Origin: Dyadobacter sp. CECT 9275
GTDB lineage: Bacteria; Bacteroidota; Bacteroidia; Cytophagales; Spirosomataceae
Assembly (NCBI RefSeq): GCF_907164905.1
Contig: NZ_CAJRAF010000002.1
Location: 1,798,001 to 1,862,000 of the forward strand
Direction of reading: 5' to 3'
Length of the DNA stretch: 64,000 bases
The position numbers were made by a program, and so were the translations under genes. Shown piece after piece: positions 15,467 through 25,123 of this stretch. Each line of letters starts with the position of its first letter. The first letter of the stretch is position 1. A model generated the notes under the pieces. It saw only the letters and a list, made by a program, of their open reading frames with translations, was not told where the DNA came from and did no database searches.

Positions 15467-17749
15467 ATGAAACGTAAATTTTTTACCGTATTATTCTCAG
15501 TATTAAACATTTTTGCGCTTGCCCAAAAACCAAGCCACCTCACCGATCCGGTGGAATGGGTTAATCCGCTCATGGGGACACAATCCAAATTCAGCCTGTC
15601 AGCCGGGAATACCTATCCCGCCATTGCCATGCCTTGGGGAATGAATTTCTGGATGCCTCAAACCGGCAAAATGGGCGACGGATGGAGTTATGGCTATGAT
15701 GCGGAAAAGATCAGGGGATTTAAACAGACCCATCAGCCAAGTCCCTGGATTAACGATTACGGACAGTTTTCCGTATTGCCGATTACCGGATCAATCAAAA
15801 TTGATGAGGAGAGCAGGGCTAGCTGGTTTTCACACAAAGCGGAAACAGCCAAACCGCATTTCTACAAAGTTTACCTGGCCGACTATGACGTAACCACGGA
15901 GATAACACCAACCGAACGGGCGGCACAATTCCGTTTTACTTTCCCTAAAACAGACAGCGCATTTGTGCTTCTGGATGCCTTTGATAGAGGTTCTTACGTG
16001 AAGATCATTCCTTCTGAAAAGAAAATCATAGGATATACGACTAAAAACAGCGGAGGAGTACCGTCCAATTTCAAGAATTATTTTGTACTGATTTTTGACA
16101 AAGCCTTCACATTCTCCTCCGCATTTCACGGCACAACGCTGGCGAAGGATACCCTGGAACTAAAAGCGGGCCATGTGGGGGCCGTTGTGGGCTTCAAAAC
16201 CTTCCGCGGAGAGAAGATAGGCCTCAAAGTGGCGTCTTCATTTATTAGCCCCGAACAGGCGGAGCTGAACCTTAAACGGGAAATTGGCACCGATACCTTT
16301 GATCAGACTTTCGAAAAAGGAAGGAAAACCTGGAACCACGAACTATCCCGCATTCAGGTGGAAGGCGAAGATATCGACCAGATCCGCACTTTTTATTCCT
16401 GCCTTTACCGGGTGATGTTATTCCCCAGGAAGTTTTACGAGTTCGATTCCAAAAACCAGGTGGTACATTACAGCCCGTACAACGGGCAGACCAAACCCGG
16501 CTATATGTTTACCGACAATGGTTTCTGGGATACCTTCCGTGCGGTATTTCCATTTTTTACGCTGATGTATCCCACATTGAATGCGCAGATCATGCAAGGG
16601 CTGGCGAATGCTTATGACGAAAGCGGTTTTCTGCCAGAATGGGCCAGCCCCGGCCACCGTGACTGTATGATAGGTTCTAACTCCGCCTCACTCATTACTG
16701 ATTCCTACATCAAGGGTATCCGGGGGTATGACATCGATAAACTCTATGAAGCAATCATCAAAAACACCAATCATGCGGGTCCCGTAAGTTCAGTCGGCCG
16801 GTTTGGGCATGCGTATTACAACGAGCTGGGCTATGTACCTTACGATGTAAAGGTAAATGAAAACGCTGCCAGGACATTAGAGTATGCATATGCCGATTTC
16901 TGTATCTCGCAGTTGGCCAAATCATTAAAAAAACCGCAGGCCGAGATTGACCTGTACCTGAAAAGAAGCCAGAATTACAGGAATATTTTTGATCCCGAAA
17001 CAAAATGGATGCGCGGAAAAAACAAAGATGGTCAGTTTCAGAAGCCTTTCAGCCCTTTCAAATGGGGGGACGCATTCACAGAAGGCAACAGTATCCATTA
17101 CACCTGGTCGGTGTTTCAGGATATGAAAGGACTGGTGGGCCTGATGGGTGGCAGAGAAGCATTTGTACAAAAACTGGATACCGTTTTCACGCTACCTCCG
17201 ATATTTGACGACAGCTATTATGGCTTCCCGATTCACGAGATCAGAGAAATGCAGATCATGAACATGGGAAATTACGCACATGGCAACCAGCCGATCCAGC
17301 ACATGATCTATCTGTATAACTACGCCGGCGCTCCGTCAAAAGCTCAGTATTGGGCACGTGAAGTAATGAAAAAACTGTATCAGCCCACGCCGGATGGTTA
17401 TTGTGGGGATGAAGACAACGGGCAGACTTCCGCCTGGTATGTTTTCTCGTCTCTTGGGTTTTATCCGGTTACGCCCGGGACAACACAATACGTAATCGGC
17501 TCGCCTTTATTTAAAAAAGCGACACTTACAATGGAAAATGGTAAGAAATTCACGATAGAAGCACCAGCCAGCAACAGTACCAACATGTACATTCAAAGTG
17601 TTGCACTGAACGGCAAGCCTTATAACAACACTTTCCTGGAACACGGTGACATCCAAAAAGGCGGCACTGTCAGGTTCAACATGAGCAGCAAGGCCACCCA
17701 AACCTGGGGAATCAAACCAGAAAACGCACCATTTTCTTTATCGAAGTAA
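15467..17749 (+). CDS. secreted GH92 alpha-mannosidase-type glycosidase
   Basis: 760 residues with signal peptide ending near FALAQ (residue 20). GH92 signatures: GNTYPAIAMPWGMNFW near the N-terminus, NELGYVPYDV with the catalytic region, GNQPIQHMIYLYNYAG and GYCGDEDNGQTSAWYVFSS, where acidic residues bind the calcium and act as base. GH92 enzymes are calcium-dependent exo-alpha-mannosidases acting on N-glycan-like substrates in the periplasm or on the surface. No SusC/SusD pair adjoins it, so it is not in a typical PUL. Confidence 0.93.
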   Translation: MKRKFFTVLFSVLNIFALAQKPSHLTDPVEWVNPLMGTQSKFSLSAGNTYPAIAMPWGMNFWMPQTGKMGDGWSYGYDAEKIRGFKQTHQPSPWINDYGQFSVLPITGSIKIDEESRASWFSHKAETAKPHFYKVYLADYDVTTEITPTERAAQFRFTFPKTDSAFVLLDAFDRGSYVKIIPSEKKIIGYTTKNSGGVPSNFKNYFVLIFDKAFTFSSAFHGTTLAKDTLELKAGHVGAVVGFKTFRGEKIGLKVASSFISPEQAELNLKREIGTDTFDQTFEKGRKTWNHELSRIQVEGEDIDQIRTFYSCLYRVMLFPRKFYEFDSKNQVVHYSPYNGQTKPGYMFTDNGFWDTFRAVFPFFTLMYPTLNAQIMQGLANAYDESGFLPEWASPGHRDCMIGSNSASLITDSYIKGIRGYDIDKLYEAIIKNTNHAGPVSSVGRFGHAYYNELGYVPYDVKVNENAARTLEYAYADFCISQLAKSLKKPQAEIDLYLKRSQNYRNIFDPETKWMRGKNKDGQFQKPFSPFKWGDAFTEGNSIHYTWSVFQDMKGLVGLMGGREAFVQKLDTVFTLPPIFDDSYYGFPIHEIREMQIMNMGNYAHGNQPIQHMIYLYNYAGAPSKAQYWAREVMKKLYQPTPDGYCGDEDNGQTSAWYVFSSLGFYPVTPGTTQYVIGSPLFKKATLTMENGKKFTIEAPASNSTNMYIQSVALNGKPYNNTFLEHGDIQKGGTVRFNMSSKATQTWGIKPENAPFSLSK

Positions 17750-17794
17750 AATAAGGATATTAAGGATCTATTACTCAACATTCTCAATGATCAG

Positions 17795-17825
17795 AAACCC
17801 CATGCGGCGCATGGGGTTTTTTAGT
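17795..17825 (+). terminator. Rho-independent terminator after the GH92 gene
   Basis: AAACCCCATGC (17795-17805) and GCATGGGGTTT (17809-17819) give an 11-bp perfect stem with a 3-nt loop, followed by a T-run. Confidence 0.9.
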
Positions 17826-17964
17826 TATAAATGGAATAATAAAACTGTAAGGAATAAACGGAACCAAAACAACCGAAAAAATCGCGATAGCCTTTTAATA
17901 TCTGATTTCAAAACATACCACCCGTTTACTCTGCTTAATCCTATTTTTCAGAATTTAATACCTT

Positions 17965-18027
17965 AATAAAGTCGGTGACGAACGTTTTACGACTTTATTT
18001 GCTTTTTAATGTAGTATTTCTACATTA
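17965..18027 (+). promoter_or_regulatory. two consecutive inverted repeats upstream of the aldo/keto reductase
   Basis: AATAAAGTCG (17965-17974) pairs with CGACTTTATT (17990-17999), and TAATGTAG (18007-18014) with CTACATTA (18020-18027); both are perfect. They lie 34-96 nt before the start codon and are candidate operators. The remaining sequence from 17826 to 18060 shows no gene. Confidence 0.4.
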
Positions 18028-18060
18028 CGTGATTAAAATTGTGGAAAGAAAAACAACAAC

Positions 18061-19059
18061 ATGCAATACCGGAAATTAGGCAACTCAGATCTTGACATTT
18101 CAGTAATTACTTTTGGCGCATGGGCGGCAGGCGGCTGGATGTGGGGAGGTACCGAAAGAAGCGAAGCTGTGCAGGCTATCCGGGAATCATATCATGCGGG
18201 TGTTACCTCCATTGATACCGCTCCTGTTTATGGGCAGGGCCTGAGTGAAGAAATCGTTGGAGAGGCAATCAGAGACCTTCCCCGTGATAAAGTGCAGATT
18301 CTCACCAAATATGGTATGCACTGGGACCTCGCAAAGGGAGATTTTGCAATGAAAAGCCAGACCAATGACGGGCAGGCCATCGACATTTACAAATATGCTT
18401 CAGCGGATAGCATCGTGAAGGAATGTGAAGACAGCCTTAAGCGCCTGGGAACCGACTATATTGACCTGTATCAGATTCACTGGCACGACAAAACTACCCC
18501 GATCCAGGAAAGCATGGAGGCCGTTTCTTTGCTTATCCAACAGGGAAAGGTGAGGTATGCCGGGGTTTGTAACTACAATGCCGAGTTGCTGATGGAAGCA
18601 GGCAAGTATATCAATCTTGTTTCAGATCAGGTACCTTACAGCATGTTGAGGAAGGATATTGAAGCCGAAACCGTACCCTACTGTATCGGAAATAACATAT
18701 CCATTCTTGCGTACAGTCCATTGCAGCGTGGGTTGCTAACAGGGAAAATGACCTCCGGTTACTCTTTCGCAAAAGATGATAACCGTGCTTCGCTCCATTA
18801 TTTTTCAGACGAAAACATAAAAAGGGTGAACGCGTTTCTGGCCAAAATCAGACCGGTTGCGGAAGATAAAAAGGCTACCTTAGGACAATTGGTTTTGAAA
18901 TGGACCGTTGAACAACCAGGCATTACCATCGCGCTGGCTGGTGCCAGGGATGCCAGACAGGCCCTTGAAAATGCCTCTTCGGTTGATATTCAATTGAACC
19001 GGGATGAAATCAGCTTTATAAATAATCAATTAAGCGATCTGAAGCTGGTAAACAAATAA
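18061..19059 (+). CDS. aldo/keto reductase
   Basis: 332 residues, TIM-barrel AKR. The catalytic tetrad is visible: D52 and Y57 in DTAPVYGQG, K83 in LTKYG and H140 in YQIHWHD. The C-terminal NADPH-binding block ITIALAGARDARQALEN is typical. It should reduce a carbonyl of a sugar or aldehyde in the cytoplasm. It stands 47 bp upstream of the PQQ-type dehydrogenase gene, so it may belong to the same sugar-related transcript. Confidence 0.93.
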   Translation: MQYRKLGNSDLDISVITFGAWAAGGWMWGGTERSEAVQAIRESYHAGVTSIDTAPVYGQGLSEEIVGEAIRDLPRDKVQILTKYGMHWDLAKGDFAMKSQTNDGQAIDIYKYASADSIVKECEDSLKRLGTDYIDLYQIHWHDKTTPIQESMEAVSLLIQQGKVRYAGVCNYNAELLMEAGKYINLVSDQVPYSMLRKDIEAETVPYCIGNNISILAYSPLQRGLLTGKMTSGYSFAKDDNRASLHYFSDENIKRVNAFLAKIRPVAEDKKATLGQLVLKWTVEQPGITIALAGARDARQALENASSVDIQLNRDEISFINNQLSDLKLVNK

Positions 19060-19106
19060 CCTGTAATACTTAACCTATCAAACAATATTCACCCATATCT
19101 GAATTT

Positions 19107-20282
19107 ATGAAAACCAACCTTTCCATTTTCAAAAAAGGAGTCCCGGTCGTGCTGGGAGGTATTCTTTTTACCGCCACCCTCGGCCTGATGAGTAACAGTT
19201 CTGCTCCTGAGCCAAAATCCGAAAAGTTTACAGAAGCCAATATCAAAGTGGACACAGTTGCAAAGGGGCTTACGATGCCTTGGGCATCCGCACTTTTACC
19301 AAACGGTGACCTGCTGGTGACCGAACGTGGAGGCAAATTACGACTGGTAAAAAACGGAATTCTCGATCCGCAGGAAATAAGCGGAATACCACAGGTATGG
19401 TATAAAGGCCAGGGCGGACTGCTGGACATTAACCTTCATCCTGATTACAAAAAGAACGGATGGATCTATATCAGTTATTCCTCCCCCAAAAAAGCTGGTG
19501 AAGAAGGAGATGACGAAGGTGCCAACACAGCCCTGATGCGGGCAAAACTAAAGGATCATGCACTGGTTGAAATTCAGCAGCTTTTCAAGGCGCTTCCCAA
19601 TGTAAAGGGCAATGTCCACTATGGCGGACGTATCGTTTTTGACAAAAAAGGTTACGTATTTCTATCCCTTGGCGAACGCGGACAAAAAGAAAATTCTCAA
19701 AACCTGGGCAGGGACCAGGGGAAAGTAGTCCGTTTGCACGAGGATGGTAAAATCCCGACCGATAACCCCTTTGTAAATACCGCAGGGGCTCGTCCCGAAA
19801 TATGGACCTATGGCCACCGTAACCCGCAGGGTATGGTGATCAACCCTGCCACTGGTGTGATATGGGAGCATGAACATGGCCCGCAGGGAGGTGACGAACT
19901 TAATATCATTAAAAAGGGCAGTAACTATGGCTGGCCTTTGATCACCTTTGGAATTGACTACGATAACAGCATCATTTCAAAAGATACGGCACGTGTGGGA
20001 ATGGAACAACCTGTTACTTACTGGAAACCTTCCATAGCTCCCTGCGGGATGACTTTCGTGACCAATGACAAGTTTAAAGGCTGGAAAGGAGACCTCCTCG
20101 TGGGTTCTCTGAAGTTTATGTATCTTCAGCACCTTACGGTAAAAGGCGACAAAGTAACCAAACGTGAAATCATTTTTGAAAAACTAGGCCGCGTTCGTGA
20201 TGTGCGTCAGGCTTATGACGGCAACATTTATGTGGTACTTGAGAATTCCGGGAAAGTTGTAAAGCTCAGCCCGAAATCCTGA
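19107..20282 (+). CDS. PQQ-dependent soluble sugar dehydrogenase (Yli/GSDH type)
   Basis: 391 residues with an N-terminal signal or anchor (about 10-35). The six-bladed propeller family is shown by GLTMPWASALLPNGDLLVTERG, VHYGGRIVFDKKGYVFLSLG with the catalytic His region, TYGHRNPQGM and HEHGPQGGDELN. Such enzymes oxidise aldoses to lactones in the periplasm using pyrroloquinoline quinone. The next gene is a c-type cytochrome, a natural electron acceptor. No PQQ synthesis genes are in this window. Confidence 0.9.
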   Translation: MKTNLSIFKKGVPVVLGGILFTATLGLMSNSSAPEPKSEKFTEANIKVDTVAKGLTMPWASALLPNGDLLVTERGGKLRLVKNGILDPQEISGIPQVWYKGQGGLLDINLHPDYKKNGWIYISYSSPKKAGEEGDDEGANTALMRAKLKDHALVEIQQLFKALPNVKGNVHYGGRIVFDKKGYVFLSLGERGQKENSQNLGRDQGKVVRLHEDGKIPTDNPFVNTAGARPEIWTYGHRNPQGMVINPATGVIWEHEHGPQGGDELNIIKKGSNYGWPLITFGIDYDNSIISKDTARVGMEQPVTYWKPSIAPCGMTFVTNDKFKGWKGDLLVGSLKFMYLQHLTVKGDKVTKREIIFEKLGRVRDVRQAYDGNIYVVLENSGKVVKLSPKS

Positions 20283-20362
20283 AGCAGATCATACGAACCA
20301 GCGGTTCGTGAGCATTTGTCCCCAGACTTCGCCGGTAAAACTCCGGATAGAGGCCTTTCAAT

Positions 20363-20400
20363 AACCGGCGCGAATCTCTCGGTTCGCGCCATTGGTTTTT
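20363..20400 (+). terminator. hairpin between dehydrogenase and cytochrome genes
   Basis: GGCGCGAA (20367-20374) pairs with TTCGCGCC (20383-20390); flanking AACC and GGTT extend the stem around a 3-nt bulge, and TTTTT follows. It may end or attenuate transcription before the cytochrome gene. Confidence 0.65.
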
Positions 20401-20419
20401 ATCATTTACCAGAGGAATC

Positions 20420-20830
20420 ATGAAATTACTGATTACAATAGTATCCGGCATTATCTTGGGTTCTGCCATGCTGCCGGGGCAGGATGACGAACTTGCTAAA
20501 AGTATCGAACGCGGCAAAATGGTGTATTCTGAAAACTGCATCACCTGCCACATGGGCACCGGAGAAGGAGTTACGGCAACCTTCCCCCCTCTTGCCAAGT
20601 CGGATTACCTCACTCAAAATCCGGAGAATGGCATCAAGGCTATCAAATTCGGCCTGATCGGAAAAATTAAGGTAAATAATGTAGAATACGACAACATGAT
20701 GCCTAACCCCGGCCTAGGTCCGGAGGAAATCGCCGATGTCATGAATTATATCCTGAATTCCTGGGGGAATGATTCTAAGAAAAACAGGATTACTCCTGAA
20801 GTAGTAACGGCTGTCAAAGAGAAAAAATAA
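20420..20830 (+). CDS. small exported cytochrome c
   Basis: 136 residues. A signal peptide precedes the mature region; the haem motif is C40-I-T-C43-H44, and Met in NMMPNPGLG is the probable sixth ligand. One haem domain of class I type with the C-terminal helix EEIADVMNYILNSWG. It likely takes electrons from the PQQ sugar dehydrogenase encoded directly upstream and passes them to the terminal oxidase. The hairpin before it may adjust its expression. Confidence 0.92.
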   Translation: MKLLITIVSGIILGSAMLPGQDDELAKSIERGKMVYSENCITCHMGTGEGVTATFPPLAKSDYLTQNPENGIKAIKFGLIGKIKVNNVEYDNMMPNPGLGPEEIADVMNYILNSWGNDSKKNRITPEVVTAVKEKK

Positions 20831-21006
20831 TACTTAACCTGCTGCCTCTGCAATTTTCAGGAAGGTCCAATTTATCTCTATTAGTTAATGCTCTATATTT
20901 TTTGTCGAGTTTATTTAAAACAAATCTAAACTAATTCTTGGAAAAGAGATTTTCCCGTAGGAAATTCGCAGCCTCAAAAGAACTAATTAGACTTATTTTA
21001 AATAAA

Positions 21007-23385
21007 ATGCAAAAATTATATTTTCCACTCCTTCTATGCTTGCTCTCCTTGTCAGCTTTTTCGCAGACAGGTAAAATAGCCGGGCAAATCCTTACCTCCG
21101 ACGGAGCACCGGCAGAATACGTTTCGGTTGGTCTTAAAGGCTTAAAAGCCGGTACCGTTTCCGACGCCAGCGGGAAGTTTAACCTGAACAAAATAAAGCC
21201 CGGAAGTTACACGGTTATCATCAGCTATGTTGGCCTTGCCACGCAGGAAAAAGAGGTTGGCGTACAGGATGGCGCCACAACAGAAGTTTCCTTCACATTG
21301 GCAGAGAATGCCAATCAGCTGGAAGAGGTAGTTGTGCAGGATTTTAACCGTTACAACAGCAAGGAGGTATCTTCGAGCCTTCGTCTGCTGAGCCCTATTC
21401 AGGAAACACCCCAGAACATTCAGGTAGTTACCTCTAAAGCCCTCTCGGACCAGCAGGTTATCAGCATGAGCGATGGACTGATCCGGAATGTCAGCGGTGC
21501 GAACAGGCTGGAACACTGGGGAGACATGTATACCAATATTACCATGCGCGGATCGCAGATTCAGGCGTTTCGTAACGGCTTTAATGTTGTGAGTTCTTAC
21601 TGGGGGCCTCTTACCGAAGACATGAGCTTTGTAGATCACATCGAATTTGTAAAAGGGCCTGCGGGATTCATGCTGGCCAACGGTGATCCCAGCGGATTGT
21701 ATAATGTAGTAACAAAAAAACCAACCGGCCAGACGAAGGGCGAAGCATCCGTAACATTAGGAAGTTATGGTCTCTACCGCGCAACACTCGATCTGGATGG
21801 TAAACTAAGTACTAACGGAAAACTTCTTTACCGCCTGAACATAGCAGGACAAAATAAAAAATCGCACAGACCGTATGAGTTCAACAACCGTTACAGCATA
21901 GCTCCGGTGGTTTCCTATCAGATAGACGACAAAACAAAATTAACCGCCGAGTATACCTTGCAGCATGCGACCATGTCGGATGTAGGGTCGTTTTATGTGT
22001 TTTCTACCAAAGGCTATGGCACTTTACCGGTAGATTTTACCACCATGCCTCCCGGACTTTCCCCGTCCAAAATGAATGATCACAGCCTGTTCCTGAACCT
22101 GCAGCATCAGCTGAACAGCAACTGGAAATTAACTGCGCAGGTAGCCTATTTTAATTATCAGCAGAGAGGGTCAAGCATGTGGCCTTCGGTGGTAAACCCT
22201 GACGGTACCATGATCCGCTCCGTAGGTATCTGGGATGCCAAAAGTGAAATGAGCTTAGGGCAGGTCTTCGTCAATGGTACTGTCAACACCGGTGCAGTTG
22301 TGCATAAAATTCTGGGAGGACTGGATGTAGGAAATAAAGATTACCTGGCCGACTGGGCGCAGTCACACGCTCTGGACACGCTTGGTGCAGAGTTTAATCC
22401 AGCTGCTCCTTATTATGGTACTCCGGTTAACGGATTTCCGGTTTACGACCGCACGTTAAACCTGGAAGCCAGAGCTGTGGCTGGCGGAGGGGTAATCGAC
22501 CAGAAATATAGCGGGGTATATCTGCAGGATGAACTAGGCTTTTTGAATAACAAATTAAGACTTACAATTGCAGGCAGGTATACCTATGTAAGCCAGTCGG
22601 CCTACGGAGGAGCCGCCCAGACCGCCAGGCATTTTACGCCCCGGCTTGGTGTGAGTGCCTCCCTAAATCCCGCAACTTCCGTCTATTTCCTTTATGACCA
22701 GGCATTTTTGCCACAATCGGGCAGGCTTGCCAGCGGTTCGGACGTGAAACCTATCACTGGCAATAATACAGAATTCGGAGTAAAGAGAAACTGGGCAGAC
22801 GGCAAGTGGAATACCACGTTATCCCTCTACCGGATCCTGAAAAATAATGAGTTAACCTCAGATCCAAACAGTCCGCCAAATGCAGGCCTGAGCGTTGTAC
22901 TGGGTCAGAAAAGAGCACAGGGTATTGAGTTTGACCTGAGGGGGACCATTGTCACCGGCTTTACTGCTGTAGCCAATTATGCCTATACCGATTCAAAAGT
23001 TACCAAAGTAGCCGAAGGAATTACCAACATAAAGGTAGGCGATGTAATTCCTGGTTACGCCAAGCATACCCTCAACAGCTGGCTGACATACAAAATCCAG
23101 AAAGGGGCACTGAAAGGGGCCGGACTTTCGGGAGGTTTCACCTACATGGCAGATCGCGCTACGTCCAACTGGAGTGATACTCAAACCCAGACCAACCTCC
23201 CTAATTATTTTAAACTGGACGGTGGTGTTTTCTGGGAAAAAGATAACATACGGATTAACCTGAACGTCTTTAATGTTTTGGACAAATACCTTTACGCGGG
23301 CGGATATTACGACTGGCTCAATGCGTATTATTACCAAACCGAAACACCGAGAAATTACCGTCTCGGAATCTCATACAAATTCTGA
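21007..23385 (+). CDS. TonB-dependent outer membrane receptor (siderophore-receptor type)
   Basis: 792 residues from the ATG at 21007; the frame is open from a TTG at 20938, but the signal peptide MQKLYFPLLLCLLSLSAFSQ begins at 21007. After it comes a carboxypeptidase-like regulatory domain (about 25-105), a plug with ETPQNIQVVTSKALSDQQ (about 135-150) typical of siderophore receptors, and a beta-barrel ending in an aromatic LGISYKF. It imports a ligand with TonB energy. Its place directly behind a PQQ dehydrogenase and its cytochrome raises the possibility that the ligand is PQQ rather than a siderophore. Confidence 0.9.
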   Translation: MQKLYFPLLLCLLSLSAFSQTGKIAGQILTSDGAPAEYVSVGLKGLKAGTVSDASGKFNLNKIKPGSYTVIISYVGLATQEKEVGVQDGATTEVSFTLAENANQLEEVVVQDFNRYNSKEVSSSLRLLSPIQETPQNIQVVTSKALSDQQVISMSDGLIRNVSGANRLEHWGDMYTNITMRGSQIQAFRNGFNVVSSYWGPLTEDMSFVDHIEFVKGPAGFMLANGDPSGLYNVVTKKPTGQTKGEASVTLGSYGLYRATLDLDGKLSTNGKLLYRLNIAGQNKKSHRPYEFNNRYSIAPVVSYQIDDKTKLTAEYTLQHATMSDVGSFYVFSTKGYGTLPVDFTTMPPGLSPSKMNDHSLFLNLQHQLNSNWKLTAQVAYFNYQQRGSSMWPSVVNPDGTMIRSVGIWDAKSEMSLGQVFVNGTVNTGAVVHKILGGLDVGNKDYLADWAQSHALDTLGAEFNPAAPYYGTPVNGFPVYDRTLNLEARAVAGGGVIDQKYSGVYLQDELGFLNNKLRLTIAGRYTYVSQSAYGGAAQTARHFTPRLGVSASLNPATSVYFLYDQAFLPQSGRLASGSDVKPITGNNTEFGVKRNWADGKWNTTLSLYRILKNNELTSDPNSPPNAGLSVVLGQKRAQGIEFDLRGTIVTGFTAVANYAYTDSKVTKVAEGITNIKVGDVIPGYAKHTLNSWLTYKIQKGALKGAGLSGGFTYMADRATSNWSDTQTQTNLPNYFKLDGGVFWEKDNIRINLNVFNVLDKYLYAGGYYDWLNAYYYQTETPRNYRLGISYKF

Positions 23386-23439
23386 CGTTCTAAAAAAGCA
23401 CGTTTTATATTGTAGGTTTCTGCATTAAATTTCAGAAAA

Positions 23440-23474
23440 CAGGCCATTTCAAATTATTGAAGTGGCCTGTTTTT
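23440..23474 (+). terminator. Rho-independent terminator after the TonB receptor
   Basis: CAGGCCATTTCAA (23440-23452) pairs with TTGAAGTGGCCTG (23457-23469), thirteen pairs with one G-U, loop ATTA, then TTTTT. Confidence 0.9.
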
Positions 23475-23592
23475 ACACAAAGTATCCATTTTCAAGCACG
23501 TACGCCAGACACAAAATTCTGTAACCGGTATCTGGTAAATGGAAGCGCAGATGTATTGTTATAATCAGTTGCGGTACATGATACTTGATCAC

Positions 23593-25050
23593 TCATGAAA
23601 ATGCCGCAAATGCACTGTTCTCCGAATTAAATTTCTCAAATGCCTTTTTGTACGCCCTGTTTGCCCTGGCCGATGGCTTAAACAAAACACTTACCGGCGT
23701 AAAAATTTTCATGTCCCCGAATTCCTTCCTGATACCCAGTGCCTTAAGCGCCATCATAGCCGCTCCTACAGTACCAGTTTCAACGGTATCGTTCAGAGAA
23801 ACCTTTTTACCAAAAACATCCGCCAGCATTTGCACCCAAAGACTGCTGTTGGCAAAACCTCCGTTGGCATATATGGTCTGAACGTCGTTCTTCGAAAGCA
23901 GAATCTCTCCCACACTGAACAAATTCAGCAGGATACCTTCCATGACGGCACGTGCAAAATGGGATTTGGTATGCTGAATATCCAGTCCGCTAAATCCGCC
24001 CCTGACCGTGGAACTCCACAAAGGCGCACGTTCTCCCAGCAGGTACGGAAAGAAAAGCAGGCCGTCTGATGCAGGTTTTACTTTTTCCGCCTCCCTGAAA
24101 ACATCTTCAAAAGCTGCGTCAGGGAAAAAGGAATTCTTAAGCCATTCAAAAATGACGCCGCCGTTGTTGGAAGCCCCGCCTATTACGTATGTCTCTTCGT
24201 CCAGGATATAGCAAAAGGTCCGCATTTTACTATCCAGGTAAGGCTCAGGTGCACATACACGTGTGGCCGCACTGGTACCGATGGTGACCGCTATGGAAGA
24301 CGCATTGATGGACCCACTTCCCAAATTAGCCAGACATCCATCACTTGCTCCCATGATCAGCGGTGTACCATCAGGTACACCGAAGGCATTTTCATTTTCT
24401 AATTTTTCCTGGTGATAAGGTGAAACAGCCTTAGATAATTTATGCTCATCCAGGCCTATGTGTTTCAAGGTCCATTCATCCCATTTTTTTTCCCGTATAT
24501 TAAACAGGCCTGTGGCCGAGGCGATTGAAAAATCAACCACAAAATTACCCGTCAGCCTGTAAATGATATATTCCTTGATTCCCACAAACTTATGAGTGGA
24601 ATGGTAAATTTCGGGTTTGTTTTTTTTGAGCCAGAGCAACTTGCATACCGGCGTCATGGCATGAATAGGCGTGCCATTGTTCTGGTATATTTTTAACCCG
24701 TGTGCCGAACGTCTCAATTTATCAGCAATATCAGAGCTCCGGTTATCGGCCCAGATGATCAGGTTGGTCAGCTTCTTTCCACTGCTGTCAATCGCCAGCA
24801 CGCTGTGCATGGCAGAACTAAAAGAAATCCCCAACAATTCCCCATGTTTGTAGCTTATGCTGCTTACCTCTCTGACGCACCGGCAGAGTGCATCAAAAAT
24901 TTCGTCCGGATCCTGCTCACTCCAGTCCGGCCGGGGATGGTCCATTTCATATCCCAGGCTATGTGTTGCCAGAATAGCCCCTGTCTCCGAGTCAAATGCT
25001 GTTGTTTTAACATTGGTAGTACCAATATCACAACCGATGATGTAGGACAT
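23593..25050 (-). CDS. FGGY-family sugar (gluconate/xylulose) kinase
   Basis: 485 residues from the ATG at 25050; a longer reading frame of 20 codons upstream lacks family similarity. The ATP-binding start IGCDIGTTNVKTTAFD, the segment HPRPDWSEQDPDE and the C-terminal GLDIQHTKSHFARAVMEGI are typical of FGGY gluconokinases of the GntK type. It would phosphorylate gluconate (or xylulose) in the cytoplasm. It converges on the PQQ dehydrogenase-receptor cluster, which would make the aldonic acid substrate. A promoter and a palindrome lie directly upstream. Confidence 0.88.
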   Translation of the reverse strand: MSYIIGCDIGTTNVKTTAFDSETGAILATHSLGYEMDHPRPDWSEQDPDEIFDALCRCVREVSSISYKHGELLGISFSSAMHSVLAIDSSGKKLTNLIIWADNRSSDIADKLRRSAHGLKIYQNNGTPIHAMTPVCKLLWLKKNKPEIYHSTHKFVGIKEYIIYRLTGNFVVDFSIASATGLFNIREKKWDEWTLKHIGLDEHKLSKAVSPYHQEKLENENAFGVPDGTPLIMGASDGCLANLGSGSINASSIAVTIGTSAATRVCAPEPYLDSKMRTFCYILDEETYVIGGASNNGGVIFEWLKNSFFPDAAFEDVFREAEKVKPASDGLLFFPYLLGERAPLWSSTVRGGFSGLDIQHTKSHFARAVMEGILLNLFSVGEILLSKNDVQTIYANGGFANSSLWVQMLADVFGKKVSLNDTVETGTVGAAMMALKALGIRKEFGDMKIFTPVSVLFKPSARANRAYKKAFEKFNSENSAFAAFS

Positions 25051-25090
25051 TACAATTTGTTTTAAGAATTTCAGATACCAACGCAAGATT

Positions 25091-25102
25091 ACAGGTACCT
25101 GT
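25091..25102. promoter_or_regulatory. 12-bp palindrome, candidate operator of the sugar kinase
   Basis: ACAGGTACCTGT is a perfect palindrome 41 bp before the kinase start codon and about 18-29 nt after the predicted transcription start, a place that suits a repressor. No regulator gene adjoins it. Confidence 0.35.
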
Positions 25103-25123
25103 GACCTCACGCTGCCCTTAAAA

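Noticed and set aside
20938..21006. Upstream TTG start for the TonB receptor
   Set aside because: The extra 23 residues (rich in Arg and Lys) would precede the signal peptide, which begins at the ATG at 21007.
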